Below the pieces are notes generated by a model. The model did no database searches and was not told the DNA's origin. It saw only the letters and a program-made list of their open reading frames with translations. A stretch of DNA of 53,979 nt from Nodosilinea sp. P-1105 (GTDB lineage: Bacteria > Cyanobacteriota > Cyanobacteriia > Phormidesmidales > Phormidesmidaceae), in NCBI RefSeq assembly GCF_012911975.1, contig NZ_SMDQ01000038.1:1-53979 (forward strand), read 5' to 3'. Positions 36,928 through 44,743 of this stretch are shown here, in pieces; the stretch's first letter is position 1; each line of letters begins with the position of its first letter. The position numbers and the translations under genes are program-made.

Positions 36928-38355
36928 CTACCAAACCCGCCGCGCCAACCCCAAAGCCTGAGGCCGCACCAACTTGCCCTGGGGAGTTCTCGGCAGGGCC
37001 GCGATCGCGATCCAGCGTTTGGGCTGCTTGAAGGGGGCCAGTTGTCCTTGTAATAAGCGGGGTAGGGTAGCCAGGGGCAAGGTGGGGGAAATCACCACCA
37101 GGGCACACAGTTGCTGTCCCCAGCGATCGCAGGGCAACCCCACCACACAGGCATCTTGCACCTGGCCGGTGGCCAGCAGGGCGGCCTCGATTTCTTCGGG
37201 GAACACATTTTCGCCGCCGGTGATCAGCTTGTTGCTGCGGCGGCCCACCAGGTGCAGATAGCCTGATGCATCTAAATGGCCTAAATCGTCGGTGCAGAGT
37301 TCGCCCTGGGGGCTGTGGGGCTGTGAGGCTGTGGTGTCGGTGGGGGTCAGGCTGGTGATCGGGCAGGGCTCCCCCTTCCCAGGCTTGAGTACCACATATC
37401 CCGCTGCCAGGGAGGTGGCGGCAATGGTGACGGTCCCCACTGTTTCTGGGGGCAGGGGCTGCCCCTGGGCATCGAGAATGCGCAGACTGGCGTGGGGCAA
37501 AGCTCGACCGCTGCCCCCCTGGCCCGCCAAAAACTCCTGGGGTAGCAGGGTGGCCACCTGGGAGGCGGTCTCGGTCATGCCGTAGGTGGGGGCCAGGGGA
37601 ATGTACCGGGTTCTGGCCCGCTGCAACAACCGAGGCCAGGGGGGAGCGCCCCCCAGCAAAACCGCTCGAAAGCTGCGGAGCCAGGACTCTACCTCTGGGC
37701 CCTGATCCAGCAGCCACTGCAATTGGGTGGGGACCAGGGATAGAAATCCAGGCTGGGGCAGTGGTAGTCGCTTCCCCTGCTTCAGATTGCCATAGGGCTG
37801 CACCGCCAGGCATCCCCCAGAGGCCAGCACCCGTAGCCCCTGCATTAGCCCACTGACGTGGTACAGCGGCAACACGCAGTAGGCATTCACTACAGTGACG
37901 TCAAAGTGCTGGCGAAAGCCCTGCACCGCTGCCATCAAACTCTGCCGGGTGTGGATCACACATTTCAGTTGGCCCGAGGTTCCCCCGGTGGGAATGAGGA
38001 TTTTGTCAGCCGGGGTCGCCAGGGGCCAGGCACAGGGGTAGCTGCTGATTCCTGCTTGAATTGGGTTAGCCCAATCGGGCTGAAAGTGTTGATTGACGGG
38101 GTGCCATTCGCGATCGCCCCAGCCAGGATTCGCCAGCACGATGCCACAGCCTGCCCCCCAGGCGGCCAAAAATGCCAGCCAAAATCGCTGGGGATCGACC
38201 TCGGCAATCAGCACCGCTGGGCTCTGCCGTCGGCTTAAGGCCTGCTCCAACAACTCCCGTTGCGGCCAGAACGCCTGAGGGGCTACACCGATTAGCCAGT
38301 CATCGTGCCAGCGGCTCGTGCCGCTGGGGAAAAAGGGAAGATCCACAAATGCCAT
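36928..38355 (-). CDS. menE: O-succinylbenzoate-CoA ligase
   Basis: MenE activates o-succinylbenzoate with CoA in phylloquinone (vitamin K1) synthesis, needed for photosystem I. The 475-residue product is an acyl-adenylate-forming enzyme: ILIPTGGTSGQLKCVIHT is the AMP-binding signature, LPLYHVSGLMQGLRVLASGG follows, then PLAPTYGMTETASQV and LHLVGRRSNKLITGGENVFP; the last signature PRTPQGKLVRP near the C-terminus carries the catalytic Lys. Other men genes are not in the window. Family assignment rests on the ligase pattern and the short MenE-type length; a different acyl-CoA synthetase is less likely. Confidence 0.85.
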   Translation of the reverse strand: MAFVDLPFFPSGTSRWHDDWLIGVAPQAFWPQRELLEQALSRRQSPAVLIAEVDPQRFWLAFLAAWGAGCGIVLANPGWGDREWHPVNQHFQPDWANPIQAGISSYPCAWPLATPADKILIPTGGTSGQLKCVIHTRQSLMAAVQGFRQHFDVTVVNAYCVLPLYHVSGLMQGLRVLASGGCLAVQPYGNLKQGKRLPLPQPGFLSLVPTQLQWLLDQGPEVESWLRSFRAVLLGGAPPWPRLLQRARTRYIPLAPTYGMTETASQVATLLPQEFLAGQGGSGRALPHASLRILDAQGQPLPPETVGTVTIAATSLAAGYVVLKPGKGEPCPITSLTPTDTTASQPHSPQGELCTDDLGHLDASGYLHLVGRRSNKLITGGENVFPEEIEAALLATGQVQDACVVGLPCDRWGQQLCALVVISPTLPLATLPRLLQGQLAPFKQPKRWIAIAALPRTPQGKLVRPQALGLARRVW

Positions 38356-38467
38356 GGCCCAATGCTATAGCAAAAGGGATGGGGCACAAGGCCGTGGTTC
38401 CCCTGGCTGAGACGAACCCAAGTTGCTACCCTGAAAGGCAGCTGCCCTGACCCTACAGTATGACGCC

Positions 38468-39337
38468 ATGACTACCCCAGCCAAGACCCTGTTCGAGCAG
38501 TACCTGGCCCCGATCTTCTCTCGCCTGATTGATCGAGAAGCCATTCTGCGCCTGCGAGATAGCATCGACTGGGAACAGGCGATCGCCAGTTTCACCAATC
38601 CCCAGGTGGTTTACCCCGAGTACTACAAAACCAGTAACTTCCATGGGGTTAAACAGGGTTACCTGAATGTGGATGCCGCCCTCACCTACGACCCCATCAC
38701 TCAATATGTGCTGCCCCCCCACGAAACCTGGGTGCGGGAAAGCCTGATCAAGGCTATCCACGGGGCACCCCGGCGGATTTTAGACCTGGGCTGTGGCACC
38801 GGCAGCACCACCCTGATGCTGAAGCGGCGGTTTCCCGAAGTGGAGGTGGTGGGCCTAGACCTCTCTCCCCAAATGTTGGTGATGGCAGATCGCAAAGCCC
38901 GAGACGCTCACCTGGATATTACCTTTCGCCACGGCAATGCCATGGTGACGGGCCTACCCGACGGCGCCTTTGATGTGGTCTGTGCCACCTTGCTGTTTCA
39001 TGAAACGCCCCCTGCCGTCGCCAAAACCATTCTGCGGGAAAGCTTTCGGCTGTTAACCCCAGGGGGGCAGGTATTGATTTTAGATGGCAATCAACGCACC
39101 CTGCGGGCCACCGACTGGCTCAGCAACATTTTTGAAGAACCCTTTATTCGTGACTATAGCCAGGGCAATGTCGATGCCTGGCTGGGCTTTGCTGGGTTCG
39201 AGGCCGTCCGCACCGAGGATGTATTTTGGCTCAACCAACTGAGCTCTGCCCGGAAACCGCTACCCGTCCGCGATCGCGCCCCCACCACTACCGCTACAGA
39301 CCTCACTGGGGGGATGGCCTACCCGCAGCCCGCCTAG
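38468..39337 (+). CDS. Class I SAM-dependent methyltransferase
   Basis: The 289-residue product has the glycine-rich SAM site RILDLGCGTGSTTLML at about 98-113, the acidic tip VVGLDLSPQMLVMA and the post-motif GNAMVTGLPDGAFDVVCATLLFHE. The N-terminal 95 residues (LFEQYLAPIFSRLIDREAI) are of a cyanobacterial type. It is divergent from menE with about 110 bp between starts, so a role in quinone methylation is possible, but the substrate cannot be read. Confidence 0.8.
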   Translation: MTTPAKTLFEQYLAPIFSRLIDREAILRLRDSIDWEQAIASFTNPQVVYPEYYKTSNFHGVKQGYLNVDAALTYDPITQYVLPPHETWVRESLIKAIHGAPRRILDLGCGTGSTTLMLKRRFPEVEVVGLDLSPQMLVMADRKARDAHLDITFRHGNAMVTGLPDGAFDVVCATLLFHETPPAVAKTILRESFRLLTPGGQVLILDGNQRTLRATDWLSNIFEEPFIRDYSQGNVDAWLGFAGFEAVRTEDVFWLNQLSSARKPLPVRDRAPTTTATDLTGGMAYPQPA

Positions 39338-39750
39338 GGCGGAAAGGCAGAAGGTAGAAGGCAGAAGGCAGAAGGCAGAAGGCAGAAGGCAGAAGGGAGA
39401 AGGGCGTAGCCTGTGCATAGCAGGTAGAAAGGGAATCCTGCTCTAAGCAAAGGTTTGAGCTTGCGGCGGTGGGTGAGTCATGGCTGCCTCAGAGCACTCG
39501 TGTTGAGTCAAAAAAATAATGACGGGAGATGTGACTTAGGGTTCACGGCTCATGGTGAGCGGTTGAAGGCAAGCCGTGAACCGTAGACCGTGTACCGTTT
39601 ACCGTAGACCTCGTTGCCCCGTCACGTCTGGCTTGCCTGAACACTAGTACACCAAGGCAGAAAACAACCTACTGCTCAGGACGCTTAAAATCCTTGCGCA
39701 GCAGCAATTTTTCACCTTGAACTTTGCATTTTGAATTCCGCGCAGCGGTA
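39338..39750. repeat. Repeat-rich intergenic region
   Basis: Units of AAGGCAG run from about 39342 to 39393 (seven to eight copies). A 125-bp dispersed element lies at 39507-39631 (inverted copy of 34861-34985). I see no gene in this stretch. Confidence 0.85.
39507..39631. repeat. 125-bp dispersed element, copy 2 (inverted)
   Basis: Inverted relative to 34861-34985, with the same end sequences (GTCAAAAAAATAATGAC and GTCACGTCTGG). The middle differs at scattered positions and the overall length is equal. The elements look like copies of one non-autonomous sequence, not IS ends, since they are not adjacent to a transposase. Confidence 0.85.
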
Positions 39751-39912
39751 CTAGTTAGGAGTTATTGTGCTCGTTGCTACTAGAGACAGCCCAGGCCGCC
39801 GAGACTCAATGGTTTCGATGGGGCGGTTTTGTAACCAGGCGAAAAACGCCGCTGCCCCCCCCAGCACCAGGGTGGTTAAAACGACTAGCTGCAACATAAT
39901 GCTGTAACGCAT
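39751..39912 (-). CDS. Small membrane protein (53 aa)
   Basis: This short frame starts at ATG 39912 with AAGGA 9 bp upstream. It encodes MRYSIMLQLVVLTTLVLGGA, one membrane helix, then AAFFAWLQNRPIETIESRRP and a short polar tail. It lies 32 bp downstream of the MFS gene on the same strand. Size and helix suggest a small photosynthesis-related or membrane-regulatory protein, but I do not recognise it. Codon reading passes through a run of eight C (plus strand) without frameshift. Confidence 0.55.
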   Translation of the reverse strand: MRYSIMLQLVVLTTLVLGGAAAFFAWLQNRPIETIESRRPGLSLVATSTITPN

Positions 39913-39944
39913 AGCGTCATTGTCCTTAACGAGTTGACATCACC

Positions 39945-41183
39945 TTACAAGCCCCGTCGCCTTAGTTGTCGATTTAGCCCGTACAACATGCCCCAGAGGG
40001 GCAGTACCGTCAAGGCCAATCCCAACCAAAAGCCATGGGCCACAGCCGTTCCCTGGTCCAGGGCCCACCCCCCCAACGGGGGAGCCACCAGATAGCCAAA
40101 GGCCCAAGCCAAAGAGTTAACCGACAAATAAACCCCCCGCTGGTCATCGGCAGCCATCGCCACCACCAAAGCCGAGGCAATGGGCGTATAGGCCACCATC
40201 GCCAGTGCCATCACCCCCAAAGCCAATCCGGCCCACAGGTAACTGCCGGTTTGGGTACCGGCCAGCCACACCAGGCAAAACCCCATCCCCCACAACAGGG
40301 CCGACCCGGCCAGCCCCTGGGTCGGGGGATACTGCTTTAGCCAGCGGGCCATGGGTAGTTGGGCCACGACCGCCAGCACCACATGGCCGGTGAATAACAG
40401 GCTTAAGGTGCCTTCCGAAAAGCCGGGGGTGGCCACCTGGTTGAGGTACACCGGCAGGGTACTCTGCACCTGAGCCAGATAGCTGGTGAGCAGAATATTC
40501 ACCAGGGTAAAGACCAGCAGTGGCCTATCTTTCAGAGCCTGTCCCCACCCCTGCCAGAAGGCTTTGGGCGGGTTGCCCGGCGGTCGGGTCTCGGCGATGG
40601 CCCCATAGATGATGCCGAAAAACAGCAAAAATGTAATGCCATCCACCACAAACAAGGCCCGATAGGCCCCAGTCAGGGAAATCAGTGCCCCACCCAGTAC
40701 CACCCCCAGGCCCAGGCCCACATTATCCGCCAGGCGCACCAGGGCGTAAGCTTCGTTGCGCTGTTGCGCTGTAGTGAGATCAGCTGCGACTGTCTCAGTG
40801 GCGGGCCAATAGAGCCCCACCCCAAACCCCATCAACAGGTTACCCAGCAAAAACAACGGAAACCCCTGGGTCAACACCAGTACTCCATCGGCGGCCGCTG
40901 AGACCAGGGCTGAAACCAGCAACGTGGGTCTGCGGCCCCAGGTGGGAGAATCGACCCAAGACCCGGCCAAAATCCGCCCGAACAGGCCAGTGACAGAGCC
41001 GAGGCCAATGCCGATGCCTACCTGGGTGGCCGATAGCCCCACCTGGCTGACAAAGAATATGGGCGCATAAAACAAGGTAAAGCCAATGCCCACCTGGGAG
41101 AGCAACCGCCCCCCCGCCAAAATCCAAATGCGGGTATCCAGGTCAGGCAGCCACTGGCGCAGACGAGTTAGCACAACGTTCAT
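39945..41183 (-). CDS. Major facilitator superfamily transporter
   Basis: The 412-residue product shows twelve hydrophobic segments in two halves. A signature loop of MFS proteins, GRILAGSWVDSPTWGRRPTLL, lies between helices 2 and 3. The second half has LARWLKQY-like and GVYLSVNSLAWAFGYLVAPPLGG segments. It is probably a drug or metabolite exporter. Its start overlaps the end of the gene at 41180-41395 by 4 bp, so both are translationally coupled. Confidence 0.88.
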   Translation of the reverse strand: MNVVLTRLRQWLPDLDTRIWILAGGRLLSQVGIGFTLFYAPIFFVSQVGLSATQVGIGIGLGSVTGLFGRILAGSWVDSPTWGRRPTLLVSALVSAAADGVLVLTQGFPLFLLGNLLMGFGVGLYWPATETVAADLTTAQQRNEAYALVRLADNVGLGLGVVLGGALISLTGAYRALFVVDGITFLLFFGIIYGAIAETRPPGNPPKAFWQGWGQALKDRPLLVFTLVNILLTSYLAQVQSTLPVYLNQVATPGFSEGTLSLLFTGHVVLAVVAQLPMARWLKQYPPTQGLAGSALLWGMGFCLVWLAGTQTGSYLWAGLALGVMALAMVAYTPIASALVVAMAADDQRGVYLSVNSLAWAFGYLVAPPLGGWALDQGTAVAHGFWLGLALTVLPLWGMLYGLNRQLRRRGL

Positions 41184-41395
41184 GACGGCGGTGGTAAGGG
41201 GCGCCGGGGACGCCGCAGCGCATCAATCAGGGCCACAGTGCCCCCCAGGGCGCCCCACAAAATCCAAAGGCCCAGGTCATAGCCTTTGCGCTGGGCTACC
41301 AGAGCGGCTCCCAGGCCAATGGCACAATGGGCTAGCATAAGCAGGGTGGTGGGCGCGATCGCGCTATTGGTTGTCAAGATTGGCTCAAACAGCAT
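41180..41395 (-). CDS. Small membrane protein upstream of the MFS gene
   Basis: The 71-residue product has two hydrophobic segments (SAIAPTTLLMLAHCAIGLGAA and LGLWILWGALGGTVALIDAL) and a basic, Pro-rich end. ATGA overlap with the MFS start suggests co-translation. The family was not recognised. Function unknown. Confidence 0.65.
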   Translation of the reverse strand: MLFEPILTTNSAIAPTTLLMLAHCAIGLGAALVAQRKGYDLGLWILWGALGGTVALIDALRRPRRPLPPPS

Positions 41396-41528
41396 CAGGT
41401 CTAAGGTATGGTAACCCTTGAAAAAGGCTTAACCTGTGCCTTTATCCGCGACTGGACACATTAGGCCCAGAGGCTGACTCAAGTTGGATAATCAGCACCA
41501 TAATAGCCATTAATTCCACACTTTCCCT

Positions 41529-41948
41529 ATGCGTAACCCCCTCTGGAGGCTGAAATCACTGCCCTGGATTACCCTGTTGCAGGCGGCGGGGTTGGCGGTG
41601 GCGATCGCTACGGTGGGCGATATTTTGTTGGTGCAGGTCTTGAACTGGTTACTCAGCGGGGTCACGGGCGGCCTGATGCCGATTGTGCAATTGGTGTTGT
41701 TAGTGTTGCCAGTGGCTGTGGGGTATGCGATCGGGGCGCTGACTCTGGCGGTGATGGAGCGGCTATTCCGCCAGGTCTACCTGGACACGGCTGTCCTGTG
41801 GGCCTTGATCCCCTGTGTGGCCCTGGTGCTGTTTTTAAAGGGTACCCTGCCCCTACCGGGCTTTTTTGTGGCCATGGGCTACCCCCAATTGGTAGGGGTG
41901 CTGTTGGGCGTCTTTGTCACCGGCAAACGCCACTGGCGCCGCTGGTAG
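41529..41948 (+). CDS. Small integral membrane protein (139 aa)
   Basis: The product has four hydrophobic segments: about 13-40, 46-72 (LMPIVQLVLLVLPVAVGYAIG), 86-105 and 112-132. It ends in a basic tail TGKRHWRRW. I do not recognise a family. It is divergent from the MFS pair. The DGR reverse-transcriptase fragment lies 226 bp downstream. Confidence 0.65.
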   Translation: MRNPLWRLKSLPWITLLQAAGLAVAIATVGDILLVQVLNWLLSGVTGGLMPIVQLVLLVLPVAVGYAIGALTLAVMERLFRQVYLDTAVLWALIPCVALVLFLKGTLPLPGFFVAMGYPQLVGVLLGVFVTGKRHWRRW

Positions 41949-41967
41949 GTTGCTCTGGTGGATATAA

Positions 41968-42037
41968 ACCAAATCCAAGTCCAGACCTGGAGTTATGCCC
42001 GGGGGAACACTCCAGATCCCAAGCTGGACTTGGTATA
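41968..42037. repeat. Nested inverted repeat with a 29-bp dispersed copy
   Basis: CCAAGTCCAG (41976-41985) pairs with CTGGACTTGG (42024-42033); CTGGAGT and ACTCCAG pair inside. The right part, 42009-42037, is nearly identical (27 of 29) to 33758-33786. It is a hairpin element of unknown origin. Confidence 0.75.
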
Positions 42038-42052
42038 AAACGGGATCAGAAG

Positions 42053-42099
42053 AGAGTCAGCCGGGTCTTTGAGTTGCCCCTACCAACCTGGCTGACTCT
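42053..42099. repeat. Inverted repeat at the edge of the RT fragment
   Basis: AGAGTCAGCCGGG (42053-42065) pairs with CCTGGCTGACTCT (42087-42099) with one mismatch, a 13-bp stem and 21-bp loop. It overlaps the 74-bp element shared with the DGR locus. Confidence 0.75.
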
Positions 42100-42152
42100 G
42101 GGTGATTTTTGGAAGCCGTCACCAGCTTCACAGGAGCAGGGCTGGACTCTTC
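42079..42152 (-). other. Conserved 74-bp element with hairpin, copy 2 (RT side)
   Basis: Aligns without gaps to 27948-28021. The stem reads GAAGCCG (42112-42118) with CAGCTTC (42123-42129), loop TCAC (GTGA on the minus strand, again GNRA-type). The minus-strand stem has a compensatory A-T and one G-T wobble pair. The copy directly follows the truncated RT fragment. This shared element ties the two loci together. Confidence 0.6.
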
Positions 42153-42173
42153 TTTATACGCCTTAGCTATTCT

Positions 42174-42374
42174 CAAGTACTTTTGAATGTCGCACTGAAG
42201 CACGTAACGACTGGAGCGAGCAAAGTCCGTAAACCGCTCTAAGGCTTTGTGGCTGCCTTTACCCACCCGGTTAGCGTAAGAATCGTTGATAAAGCTACGC
42301 TCTATCAGCGGAGCAATCACATTGCATAGGGCATGATGTACCACTCGATCGCGGTAGGGAGCTGCCGAGATCAT
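42174..42374 (-). pseudogene. DGR-type reverse transcriptase, internal fragment
   Basis: The minus frame from 42374 encodes [19 protein letters not shown], then [21 protein letters not shown] and [20 protein letters not shown], ending at CDIQKYL. This matches the N-terminal half of DGR reverse transcriptases ([15 protein letters not shown]...FIxDSYAxRxGKGxHxA...YVLxxDI); the last residues are the start of motif A with its first Asp. Group II intron and retron RTs differ at these motifs (they have RPLGIP/DRVVQ and RPIxxP types). The N-terminus is cut by the IS256-family element whose end lies 6 bp away (42380). Everything after motif A, including YxDD, is gone; downstream sequence is the conserved element instead. 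The gene is dead. Confidence 0.85.
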
Positions 42375-42379
42375 CCGGC

Positions 42380-43322
42380 GAGACTGTTCAGAATTTTGTG
42401 TAAGCGGTCTACAATCCCGATACCTGAGGAGACCGCATTATGCCAAGACGAAAGCAAGAACCCAATCGCGTCGATGACCTGCTCGACGACCTGTTGAGTG
42501 ATTGACCAGAGTCCCGAAGACATTCTCGGCGAGTCTGGCTTGCTGAAACAGCTCACGCAGCGCCTAGTGGAGCGTGCCCTGGCAGGAGAACTCAATCACC
42601 ACCTTAAGACCGAAGCCCTCGCCTCTGCCGATGAGACGGAGGACAAACCACGAAACAGCCGAAATGGGTATTCCGCTAAAACCGTGCAGTCTAAACACGG
42701 GTCGCTAGACTTGTCGATTCCGCGAGATCGTCAGAGCACCTTTGAACCGGTGTTGGTGCCTAAACATCAACGCCGGCTCAGGGGTCTGGATGAGAAGATT
42801 GTGACACTCTATGCCCGGGGTCTCAGCACCCGTGATATCGCCCTGCAACTGGAAGAGTTGTATGGGGCACAGGTATCGGCGTCGCTCATCAGCGAGGTCA
42901 CCGATACCGTCAGTGAAGACGTCAAAGCCTGGCAGAATCGACCCCTCGACGAGCTGTATCCGATTGTTTATCTCGACGCCCTCTACGTCAACATCAAGGT
43001 CGCAGGGCGGGTCAGTAAACGCGCGGTCTACGTCGTGTTGGGGATCAACCGCGAGGGTAGCAAAGATGTCCTTGGGCTCTGGATTGGAGAAGCCGAAGCG
43101 GAAGGGGCCAAATTTTGGCTCAAGGTGATTAAGATCAAAGCCGTCTTCCCTGACGAAGAGTCCGTCTTCAAGTTGATGTATCTGGCCTTGGACAATATTT
43201 CAAAACGATGGACTCGACCCATCAGAAATTGGAAGGCCGCTACCTCACATTTTGCTATCCTGTTCCCAGAACGCTTCAAGCTTTGAACCAAAACCCGCTT
43301 ACACAAAAATTAGATCACTCTC
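42380..43322 (+). mobile_element. IS256-family insertion sequence, defective
   Basis: Terminal inverted repeats of 28 bp are visible: left 42380-42407 begins GAGACTGTTCAG, right 43295-43322 is its complement with about five mismatches, both ending in TTTTGTGTAAGCGG (inner part). Between them is one transposase pseudogene. No 8-9 bp target duplication flanks the ends (CATCCGGC versus ACATTTTC), so one flank was deleted or the insert is rearranged. It interrupts or abuts the RT gene. Confidence 0.88.
42441..43286 (+). pseudogene. IS256-family transposase, frameshifted and internally deleted
   Basis: Reading begins at ATG 42441 (MPRRKQEPNRVDDLLDDLLS), where a TGA stops it at 42503-42505. Removal of one extra A near 42505 restores the family frame (DCQSPEDILGESGLLKQL), so a +1 frameshift is present. 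The second part (RLVERALAGELNHHLKTEA, PRDRQSTFEPVLVPKHQ, IVYLDALYVNIK with the first Asp) continues to EGAKFWLKV, then jumps to IKIKAVFPDEESVFKL, which in intact proteins follows some 110 residues later. The second Asp and the Glu of the DDE triad fall in the deleted part. The element cannot move by itself. Confidence 0.88.
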
Positions 43323-43454
43323 ACATTTTCCTGGCCCACGGCTTTAATTTGGGGTCAGTCGTCGAATTTGATTGAATGTCCAAGCGCCAATTCCGTGATC
43401 TGGCAAGGACAACGCCGATTTTCGCCCTGGTCAGCCAGGCTCTGCAAACGGTAG

Positions 43455-44699
43455 TTACCCCTCCGCGTCATCCATCGGTCTAAAAAACGACCCCAACCCC
43501 TCCACTGCCAAGACAACCACCTCCTCGATCGCCTCAGGGTTCAGCTCATCCCCGATCGCAGCAGCACCGGCTTCAGTCTCAAACTCGCAGATTCTTCCTC
43601 CCACGCCATAGCCCGCCTCCGCTTCCAGCACGCTGATGTGGGTGATCGGAACCAGCTGATCGACCTCGCCCGGCTCAGCAATATTCAGCGCCAGGTGGCA
43701 GCCTTCGCGAAAGGTCGTTTTCCCCAGCAAGTCTTGCACTCGTTTCGGCGCACCCAAACGCCATACCTCTGGTTCGCTGTCCTCGGCTGGATGCGCCCCC
43801 AGCAAATGCCCTTGCCCCAGAGCCTCCACAATTCTGTGGACGATAACCGGGGTCTGTAAGTGGGGCGTAACCCAATAGGTCTCCAGCTCTCGCCTGAGAT
43901 CCGGCCAGGGCTTGAGCTGTCGTTGGCTCAGCCCCATGTCAAAGTAGGCTGGGGCAATGCCGATGGTTTCTTGAATGTCCTGATTTTTGAACTGCAACTC
44001 CAGCACCGCCGCATCCGGCAATTCAGGATGGGAAGAAGGCAAACTGATCAGCCAGTCGTGATCTTGAAACAGGCGATCGTCCATCAGGTAACTTTCAATC
44101 AGGTCTTCCCATTGCTCGATGTCCGTTTCTTGGGGTGACTTCGGGATCCAGGGCAGAAAGTCTAGATAGGTTTTCTGGTCAATCGCCTCTTGCGCCCGAG
44201 CGCTGCACGATTGAATTAGGGCTTCAGACAGTTCACCCGGCTCACCGGCCTCTTCATAGAGAATGCTCTCAACCATGTCTACCAACGACAAGCCATGGAG
44301 AGCGTAGAAAAATAGGAGCACCTGTCGACGCCAGAAGTCGCCCCATTTTGAGAGGCCAGGCTCCATAGACTCAAGCTCCTGGGTCGTTTCAATCTCCATA
44401 ACAATGAGGCCTTTCATGCACTCAAATGGAATCGCCCCTGCTTCAGCAAGCATGGCATTTTGCCCCCCAAGGGGAGATAACGGATCCATAATTGCTATGG
44501 CCGATTCACAGACCGCCGCTAGCTTTGCGTCGCTGGGTAGGGCATCAAACTGCTCCGTGACATCAATACACTCAAACGGATCGTCAACATTGAGGTCGCG
44601 CAGCTCGTCGAATTTCTCAAAGAATGCTGCCACAAAGTTGGCGTACATCCACCGTTCGATTTCATTAGCATAGGGTTGCCCGTGTTTGACTGGCCACAT
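43455..44699 (-). CDS. Acidic protein of unknown function, last gene of the conflict operon
   Basis: I do not recognise the family. The start is ATG 44699 (GGAA 7 bp upstream; it leaves the preceding gene's end at 44744 intact). The 414-residue product is strongly acidic, with no membrane segment. It contains EIERWMYANFVAAFFEKFDEL, MDPLSPLGGQNAMLAEAG and several Trp/Leu-rich helices. As the last gene of the TIR-MoxR-vWA run, it may be an effector, immunity or adaptor (VMAP-like) component; that is inference from position only. Confidence 0.65.
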   Translation of the reverse strand: MWPVKHGQPYANEIERWMYANFVAAFFEKFDELRDLNVDDPFECIDVTEQFDALPSDAKLAAVCESAIAIMDPLSPLGGQNAMLAEAGAIPFECMKGLIVMEIETTQELESMEPGLSKWGDFWRRQVLLFFYALHGLSLVDMVESILYEEAGEPGELSEALIQSCSARAQEAIDQKTYLDFLPWIPKSPQETDIEQWEDLIESYLMDDRLFQDHDWLISLPSSHPELPDAAVLELQFKNQDIQETIGIAPAYFDMGLSQRQLKPWPDLRRELETYWVTPHLQTPVIVHRIVEALGQGHLLGAHPAEDSEPEVWRLGAPKRVQDLLGKTTFREGCHLALNIAEPGEVDQLVPITHISVLEAEAGYGVGGRICEFETEAGAAAIGDELNPEAIEEVVVLAVEGLGSFFRPMDDAEG

Positions 44700-44743
44700 G
44701 TCGCATTTCCTATTCTCTGTCAACTTGCGGAATGTCGGTTGGG

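Noticed and set aside
36782-37813. 343-codon open frame overlapping menE on the same strand
   Set aside because: It is the out-of-frame shadow of menE extended by GC-rich tandem repeats, with a Gly/Pro/Arg-rich nonsense product.
34861-39631. Composite transposon bounded by the 125-bp pair
   Set aside because: The enclosed genes are housekeeping and there is no transposase or target duplication.
41968-42152. Ends of an IS200/IS605-type element beside the RT fragment
   Set aside because: Hairpins are present but no TnpA or TnpB coding sequence is in this stretch.
42057-42374. Group II intron or retron reverse transcriptase
   Set aside because: [15 protein letters not shown] and [13 protein letters not shown] fit DGR-type RTs; no intron domain V sequence or retron msr/msd was seen.
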